From positions 124,001-188,000 of the forward strand of contig JAJNNY010000041.1 in NCBI GenBank assembly GCA_022453515.1: DNA of 64,000 nucleotides. Reading direction: 5' to 3'. Every line of letters begins with the position of its first letter. Position 1 is the stretch's first letter. This document shows positions 57,867 to 64,000 of the stretch, in pieces. The translations under genes were made by a program, and so were the position numbers. A model generated the notes under the pieces. That model did no database searches. It was not told where the DNA came from and saw nothing but the letters and a program-made list of their open reading frames with translations. This stretch comes from Astrocystis sublimbata (lineage: Eukaryota; Ascomycota; Sordariomycetes; Xylariales; Xylariaceae).

Positions 57867-58544
57867 ATGTCGTTCCGCTTCAACCAGTTACCTACCGAGC
57901 TCCGGTTAGAGATATGGACCTTCGCGGTGCAGGCCGGTGTGCGACCGCGCCGGTTCGTGGAGCAGAACTCCCAGGTCTTCCCCACGCTCGATCTCGTGGC
58001 GCCCCCTTTCTTCGCGGTGAACAGCGAGAGCCGCGAGATTGCGCGGTCGGCGTACCCGGTGCGCCTCGAGGTGTACCGGCGGTACGAGGCAGGACAGTCT
58101 CCTACCGGCGGCGAGAAGGAGAAGGGGGAGGCAGGGCCAGGGTCAGGGTCAGAGTCAGAGGGAAAGGCGGCACGGCGGCGGCGGCCGGCAGAGGACCATA
58201 GGGGCTTCGTGTATCTGAACCCGGAGCGGGACGACATGGTGTCGGTGTACCGGGGAGCGACGCTCTACGACTCGGAGCTCACGCTCGAGCGCTCGCTGCG
58301 GTCCAAGATGACGGCCATGTGCCACAGCACGGGCCCGATGAGCGAGGAGACGCTGCGGCTGTTCCGCCGGCGGCCGGATCGCTGGTGTCTCACGAGGTAC
58401 GCGTCGCTGCGGCTGGGGGTGCAGGACTGGACCGAGGTGCACGAGTGGATGTTGGCGTTCGACGACGCCGAGTATCGCGATGCGCTCAGGCTACTGCGTT
58501 CGATGCGCATCAGGACGCTGGGGTTCGAGCAGGTCATCGGTTAG
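57867..58544 (+). CDS. 2EXR domain protein
   Basis: Intronless, 225 residues. The N-terminal FNQLPTELRLEIWTFAVQAG is the hallmark of the 2EXR fungal family, which carries an F-box-like LP-x-E-x-R-x-x-I-W motif; family function is unknown. FFAVNSESREIARSAYPVRL is the second conserved block (family pattern VN-x-ESR). An insert at about residues 85-110 is low complexity (GEKEKGEAGPGSGSESEG), encoded by a GGGTCA-type repeat. FVYLNPERDDMVSVYRG continues the conserved region. The gene is markedly more GC-rich than its surroundings. The start at 57867 was preferred to the in-frame ATG at 57840 because it sits just before the conserved block, as in relatives. Confidence 0.85.
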   Translation: MSFRFNQLPTELRLEIWTFAVQAGVRPRRFVEQNSQVFPTLDLVAPPFFAVNSESREIARSAYPVRLEVYRRYEAGQSPTGGEKEKGEAGPGSGSESEGKAARRRRPAEDHRGFVYLNPERDDMVSVYRGATLYDSELTLERSLRSKMTAMCHSTGPMSEETLRLFRRRPDRWCLTRYASLRLGVQDWTEVHEWMLAFDDAEYRDALRLLRSMRIRTLGFEQVIG

Positions 58545-60609
58545 AGTTAGTTGACTTGCTGACCAGACCGAACGGCGGGCTTGATTCGGAATCATATCCG
58601 CCTACTGGCTTGGGAAGCTTTGGCTTTCGGGACGATAATACCTTACGGAACGGTGTTGAGAGCGAGGCAAAGACGAGCGCGTATCTGTGTCTGTGTCTGT
58701 GTCTGCGTGTGAGGGGTCCGTGAGTTCTGATATGATATCCCGTCGGGGACTCCGGCATGCCCAAGGGCGTCCGCGATAGCTTCCTATACTACTACACGTC
58801 TGTCCCCCCCGCGAATTCCGGAGAACGGGTGATTTTGGCCGATGTTCTACTACATACTACCTAGCTGACGCCATTTTCGCGCTCGCACGCGCCTCAGGCT
58901 AGATGCTGATCTTTCTGCCAGATATTCGGGGTATTAGTGTTTGCATTGGTTGGGAGATGCTAAGGTTAGTGCATATTGGCATTCGAAAGAGAGAGAGAAA
59001 AAAGTCAAAGCTTCCACAGTAACTATTCGGCCATTTGTTACAGTGCACAAGGTTGATAAAAATAGTGTCGTGATCCAGTAAACGACGAGATTTGTTTCGT
59101 ATGGGGTCAACCGGTCAACACACACGCTCCTTGGGCGATCAACGAGATGCGCACAGTTTCAGAAAATAAAATCTCTGGGTTCACCTGGAGCACCTGGGGT
59201 GCTGGGATGAAGTGTCACGGAACTCTCCGTGCATGGTGATCTACATTGGCTTCCAGTATTTGGGAAAGGCTGCTATAATAGTCTCGACGAACTCCAGTCA
59301 CGGTTGCCGATCCCCTTACGGGCTCGGCTGCAACGGGCAACAATCGTCGCCACGTGAAAAGACAACCAACGGCCATTACTATTTACATTCTCTGCTCGTC
59401 GGGATCGCTTGTTCCTTGCTTGGATCGTGGAGAATGCGACTCTACTTGCTCACGCTAGGCTATCATGCGAGAACTTCTGCTGCTTGGAAAGGTCGATATT
59501 ATCCACATCTCAGCTGGGACGATTTGGTTCTGCTTATCTACCTAGTCCACGATGGTGGAATCTCACAAAACTGTGCTGTGTTATTTACCCTTGGCCATAG
59601 CTGCGCGACCGAAGAGGGTCAATTTCGAACGCCTAAGGTCTTGGTCTAACTAATGTCTTGGTATCTGCCTGTCGGTTATCGACTACGGTATTTGGATCTC
59701 TCATGGTTAGAGCCAGTGGCAAGCGCCCGTTGAAGCAGCCACATCTCAAATACTTGCTTGCCATAGTACGGTTTCGTGGCGTTGCGGGCCCTGCATCAAC
59801 TCGAGGTGCCTCGTCCGGTGCCGACGATGATGGCGATGAGTAATATTTAGCCACGCTAGGTTAAGTACTTAAGGTGTGTACAATTAAGTGTAAGTAAGTC
59901 CTTGGCTGAGTAGTACTTAATCTACCTAGCTAGGTACCTAGGTTAAGGTAAAGGTAAGGTTGAGGTCAAGTAAGTTAGCCCCAGCCCTGCCTTACGGTCC
60001 TTACCACGTTACCAGGCCCGCTAGGTACCTAGCCCACGCCTAGCTCGTCCCTTTCAGGCGTAGGTTGCTATTTTTATTGATCCCACACCAAGGCTCAGCT
60101 CTCTCACTCGACCAGCCCCTCGACCCCCCAGCAAGCCCCAGCTCCGCCTAACGAGCAAACGGCTTTACTCTGACAAAATGAGTTATCCTAATCAAGTGTC
60201 ACCTCCACTGACAAGGTATTTTCTTTGGATTAACACTGAACAGCCTGGGCAAGGTAGAGAGAGACAGACGACAATGTTTATGTCATTAGACCCACTTCGA
60301 ATGGCTCCGACGCTGGACGTTCAATGGCAAGCAAGTCCCGAACAGAAATGTGCTGTCTGACGGTGCCAGGACGAGGTCGAAACCGCCGTATCTTCAAGGG
60401 CGGTGAGTCCTCAGGCGCAAGGCTCGCAAGGCGTGAGGCGTGACTCGTTAGTCTACGTTCCTCTGACAGACAACCGCCGCCGCATTCTCGGATTTCTCAA
60501 ATTCGCATCATACACTAGGACTCTAGCTGTTACACATACTATGTACACGGGCGCGCCTAGGAGCACAAGCGAACACAGTAAACACATCAAAGCCCATGCG
60601 TCAAGACGT

Positions 60610-60635
60610 TGTGTGTGTGTGTGTGTGTGTGTGTG
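60610..60635. repeat. TG dinucleotide microsatellite
   Basis: About thirteen uninterrupted GT units. A length-variable marker-type repeat in non-coding DNA. Confidence 0.9.
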
Positions 60636-61153
60636 AGCTTAAGGTTGTAACCTAGCTCGCCTTCTGGAAACTAAGCAAGCTCGTTAAGTGTGTGCTGGGA
60701 TGCAAAAGGGTGGAGCGCTGCGATACGCATATGAAAGCCCGCTCTTTTCGAATCTCTATTTCAAATTGTGGTTTCTCGGGTCCCCGTCGCAGCGCCTGTG
60801 GCCAATCACGACCGTCCGTCGGCGACAACGACGACAGCGGCTCCTGGCCTGAAGGATTCACCACCCTGCTGACAGTACGAGCACTTCCTCCTGCTCTCAG
60901 TTGTCTGCCGACTCGACCCAACACCCAGACGGCCTAGCACGCTCACGGATGTAGGCGACGGGAACGCAGTCATCGAGCGAGTGCATGTGCTCGGTACGAG
61001 TACTATGTGTCCGACGTGTTGTTATTGGGTGCTTTTGCCCGCCCTTCCGCGGCGCAGTACTCACGCTGATAGCTGATACACAGATACACAGTACCTACCT
61101 ACCTAATGCGGAAATTGCCGATAAGAAGGACAAGAGAATACCAAGATTTATGG

Positions 61154-61190
61154 TTCTGTTCTGTTCTGTTCTGCCCTGTCCTGTCCTGTC
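61154..61190. repeat. CTGTT / CTGTC pentamer repeat
   Basis: Tandem TTCTG units change to CCTGT units over 36 bases. Non-coding simple sequence. Confidence 0.8.
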
Positions 61191-61713
61191 GGGGCCTTTT
61201 CTGCGGCTACCGTATGGATGGACGATGGACGGTGGACGACCCCTCAGGCAACGATATGCGAATGGGCAGAAAAATGCACACAGGCTCGATAGGCTCGACC
61301 GACAGGCGAATAAGCTTATTCGTCCCGTCCGTCATCGAAGTCGGCACTATGCTAGTGCGGCGAAGCTAGCGTCGACTTGATGCTGAATGTCAAATACCCC
61401 TCGAGTAGGCAAGACCGACTGCGAGCCGGCGGCGGGTTAAGCGGGCCAAGATGGCATGCGCGTGCATGGATCATGTCAGCAGCCAGGGTGCCAGGTTCCT
61501 GGCCATGCTGGTCATGCAACTAAGCAGTTCCAAGATGCCCTGTGGGCCTGTGTCGACATCACCGATACCTCGTCGCACCACGCAGCGACACGGGCCTCGG
61601 CGGTAGGCATCAAGTAGACAGCACCGCCTGCGAATCGATCGAGCATGCCCGAAATTTCAAATCGCAAAGAAGCTACCCCAGCTGTGCGAGGGGACAGAGA
61701 TAAGTCGTTGAAG

Positions 61714-61719
61714 TATATA
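61714..61719 (+). promoter_or_regulatory. candidate TATA box of the small membrane-protein gene
   Basis: TATATA, followed within 20-100 bases by a CA/TC-rich leader (CAGCACCAGCATCAGCA region, 61766-61810) typical of well-transcribed fungal genes. The leader would be about 280-300 nt long if transcription starts just downstream. Inference from position only. Confidence 0.4.
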
Positions 61720-62034
61720 GATACCCTGTTGGTTTCATGATAATCCCGCCAGATTACTCACTGCTCCAGCACCAGCACCAGCATCAGCAAACATCAGCAT
61801 CCATCAGCATCACATTTGCCTGCTCTCGTCAGATATATAGTCCTACAAGGCTCCCACCCACTTCGGTACCATCCTCAACCAACCAGCCAGTCATTCATCA
61901 CTCGCTCACCTTGGATATATCTCACATCATATCCCGCCATTTACGACGAATCCCAACGTCGAAACTTGCAACATCATACAACAACAACACCACGCCACGT
62001 CTCTAAGACCACTACACAACACGCATCACTCAAA

Positions 62035-62461
62035 ATGTCTTCCACCATGACCATGACCCAGACCATGACTCCTCTGGAGCGAACTCGGTCCCGCTCCAAC
62101 TCGGGGTCCAAGGGCCGCCGCACCCGCGTGCACTTCGAGATCGAGGATGCCACCCCTGAATTCTACGGCTCTAAGTGGATCGATCTCCTGTCCCTCTACT
62201 CCGGTTCCTCGAGCTTCGAGGTCGCCATCGCTGCGCTCTGCTCCCTCGCTCTGTTCGTCGCCCTCGGACAAGGCATCCTCGAGGGACCCCAGCTTGCCAT
62301 TGTCGCTGTCCTCGTTGTTGCCTCCATCGTCCACTGGGGCTTGATGTACCTCTTCTCCGGACCTCAGTCTCCCAAGAGCGATTCTCGTAAGTTGCAAGCT
62401 ACCTGTTTCACTGCCTACGCAGCCGTACTGACCTCTTCCAGCTCTTTCGCGCATTCGCTAG
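62035..62461 (+). CDS. small two-pass membrane protein of unknown function
   Basis: Exons 62035-62386 and 62442-62461 (intron GTAAGT...TTCCAG, 55 nt) give 123 residues. The N-terminus has a Met/Thr-rich start, then a basic patch RTRSRSNSGSKGRRTRVHFE that looks like a phosphorylation-prone cytosolic segment. Two hydrophobic helices follow, about residues 61-80 (FEVAIAALCSLALFVALGQG) and 87-106 (LAIVAVLVVASIVHWGLMYL), separated by a short ILEGPQ turn. The terminal exon adds only the last few residues (PLSRIR). No family is recognised. The ATG context (CAAAATGTC) and codon use look strong, and the leader is long and carries an upstream frame, so translational control is possible. Confidence 0.7.
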
Positions 62462-64000
62462 AGAAATGGTGAAACATTTTTTAACGATATCACGCCATTA
62501 CATCTCCAACTTCATCAAACATGCATCAGCAACCATTTCATATACACCAACCCAGCATCTCCAGTCAACCATTACGTCCGCCATAGACGCATTGCAGGAA
62601 GGGACTTTCATGTCTATACATAGGGCTTAAAGGGGTTACCGGCGTTCCACAGCGATAACAAGGCGTTTTTTTGTGTTTTGTTTTATACACGGCATATTTT
62701 TTTCAGATACCACCACCTTGGCTAGACTCAGGTTTACATTCTCAAACAACACTAGACTCGGACAAGCATCTCACATAGGGACAATATGCATGAAACGGCA
62801 TGCACGGGATCGTTCGAACGGGAGGCAACAATTGGGAAGGGCAAGAAGTGGGACAAGAATTGTCCACAAATTCTATGCTCCCAACTGCACAGGGGAATTA
62901 GGCACACGACAACTTTAGAGGTCTCCTCTTTTGTTAGAGGAGGTTAGTTCTTAGATTTAGATATACACATCATCTAGAATACATCGTGTTTTGCCCACAT
63001 TTTGTCGGTTTTCATCCAATACTATCTATCGACTGTGAATTCTGGACCTGGTACCTGACTGTTACCCCCTTCTTGCGACTTCGCAGTACGGAAGATCTCG
63101 GGGTGGGGCAAGCTGGCAGACACCTTCAGCAACCAGCCCCAGCCCAAACCCGAAGGCCTCCGGCCCACGATGGATCCAGAAGGGGAAGTGCCCTTTCGGA
63201 TATCAAACCAACGCTAACCAAGAGTCTTATCAGTCAACCGCCGCAAAATCGCTCTGCGTCTCACATAAGCGAGAAGGTCATGGCGGCACAATACCAAGAA
63301 GAGACGATTTCAGGTTTGTGTGATCGTGGGCACTCGGCGGGTAGAGGCCAGAAAAGCGCAAACCACCACCGAAACCCGACTCCCGAAGTGGTGGCTAGCT
63401 AGCTGGTAGAGCTGGTAGGTATCACGAGACCCCCCTTTGCCACCCAAGATACCTACTCACTCGTATGCAACTGATGGCGGCAACTACGGCTCCCCATTTC
63501 TTTAACCTGAGATGTTGGACGTTGAACAGGTCGCGCATTGCATTGCATTGATTGATTGCATATCCGTCCGGCCCTGCCTACTCTGTCGAGTGCCGATAAC
63601 CCCCGCGCTTCCCCCACAGTATCGATGCAGAGAGACCCGCATGGTATACGACATAGGTAGTCTTCAAGAGAGTTAGACTCTGGGGGGCAGAGAGAGAAGA
63701 GATGGATGAATCATATCCGTGGGTTGCTGATGTCTGACACGGGTCTAGACCTAGGTCTGATCAACTATCTGCTATTTCCCCCCTTCGCCCGAGGATCTCG
63801 TAATGTGCGGCCGCAACAGCTGTTTGTGATATCATCAGCATGAGGTGACGATACGTCGCCTTCCAGGCAAAAAATTCTCGGCCCAATCTCTAGGTTGCTA
63901 AACATAAATCTCCATTAGCGAACAACAATGGACGCATATGTTGACCGCCACCGAAAGGCTTTATGTTTGCACTTCGCCGCCGGCTCGAGCTATGGCCTTT
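62462..64000. other. 3' flank and terminal region, one possible exon
   Basis: Mostly non-coding. The 62.5-63.0 kb part is T-rich and probably the 3' UTR of the small membrane-protein gene. A possible terminal exon is listed at 63087. A CATTG repeat occurs near 63536-63550. Confidence 0.4.
63087..63217 (+). CDS. possible terminal exon of an unidentified gene
   Basis: A pyrimidine-rich tract ending TTCGCAG is followed by 42 codons with protein-like composition (KISGWGKLADTFSNQPQPKP, then LRPTMDPEGEVPFRIS) and a TAA. The frame looks like the end of a real protein, but no upstream exon could be identified, so it may belong to an unspotted gene in 62.5-63.0 kb or be coincidental. Confidence 0.25.

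Larger units (their letters stand above)
58545..62034. other. 3.5-kb stretch without a confident gene
   Basis: Contains a TG repeat (60610-60635), CTGTT/CTGTC repeats (61154-61190) and CCTAGGTACC elements near 59925-59940. At 60178 an ATG follows a CT-rich leader-like sequence (60095-60177) and opens a 60-codon frame, but nothing in it is recognised and no splice model could be supported. Confidence 0.4.

Noticed and set aside
60630..60760. short resemblance to a 5S rRNA-like segment near TTAAGTGTGTGCTGGGATG
   Set aside because: The A-box/C-box positions and closing helix cannot be arranged into a 5S fold over 120 nt.
62026..62454. 142-residue minus-strand frame
   Set aside because: Antisense of the small membrane-protein gene; Gly/Asp/Glu-rich composition is the mirror of its codon bias.
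1..64000. CRISPR array, rRNA, tRNA, viral or transposon genes
   Set aside because: No regularly spaced direct repeats with unique spacers, no tRNA-like B-box with acceptor pairing, and no reverse transcriptase, integrase, transposase or capsid motifs were seen on either strand. Eye inspection can miss diverged copies.

Overview
The window looks like nuclear DNA of a filamentous ascomycete, most likely a Sordariomycete. Genes carry short GT-AG introns (about 54-160 nt) with CTRAY-type branch points. Families typical of Pezizomycotina are present: a Pth11-type rhodopsin-fold receptor, a 2EXR protein, a UNC93-like transporter and a Cdc25-type RasGEF with SH3. The intergenic DNA is peppered with the palindrome CCTACCTAGGTAGG. 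Gene density is low (about a dozen genes in 64 kb). I found no rRNA, tRNA, CRISPR array, or transposon protein with recognisable reverse transcriptase, integrase or transposase motifs.

Layout. 0.5-2.9 kb (-): single-pass membrane protein with a Ser/Gln-rich ectodomain. 5.6-6.3 kb (+): LSM1. 7.05-7.44 kb (-): an ORF broken by one stop, possibly a relic. 7.9-9.4 kb (+): SRR1-like protein. 9.7-11.1 kb (-): Pth11-like receptor. 11.1-16.9 kb: no gene seen. 16.9-18.6 kb (-): UNC93-like transporter. 18.6-24.0 kb: no gene seen. 24.0-27.6 kb (-): Ras exchange factor. 27.6-36.9 kb: gene-poor. 36.9-38.3 kb (-): secreted endonuclease/exonuclease/phosphatase-fold enzyme with a jacalin-like tail. 42.0-44.3 kb (-): two small genes of unknown function. 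45.3-47.5 kb (-): EME1. 51.2-56.8 kb (+): N-terminal-motor kinesin. 57.9-58.5 kb (+): 2EXR protein. 62.0-62.5 kb (+): small two-pass membrane protein. A possible orphan exon lies at 63.1 kb.

The most unusual locus is the 229-residue gene at 42,952-44,255. Three of its introns (145, 157 and 158 nt) are copies of one another: same 5' end, a shared internal GCTCCCGAG block, the same branch-point/acceptor end. This is the signature of introners (introner-like elements), mobile sequences that create new spliceosomal introns. Two copies lie head to tail with no exon between them, so the 3' splice site of one directly abuts the 5' splice site of the next. The best-preserved copy holds a perfect 12-bp inverted repeat.

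The genes are not an evident pathway cluster. They are mostly housekeeping (mRNA decay, recombination, microtubule motor), signalling (Ras, receptor) and secreted or membrane functions in an ordinary dispersed order. Exon boundaries were read by eye from splice signals and frame continuity; no alignment or transcript data were available.
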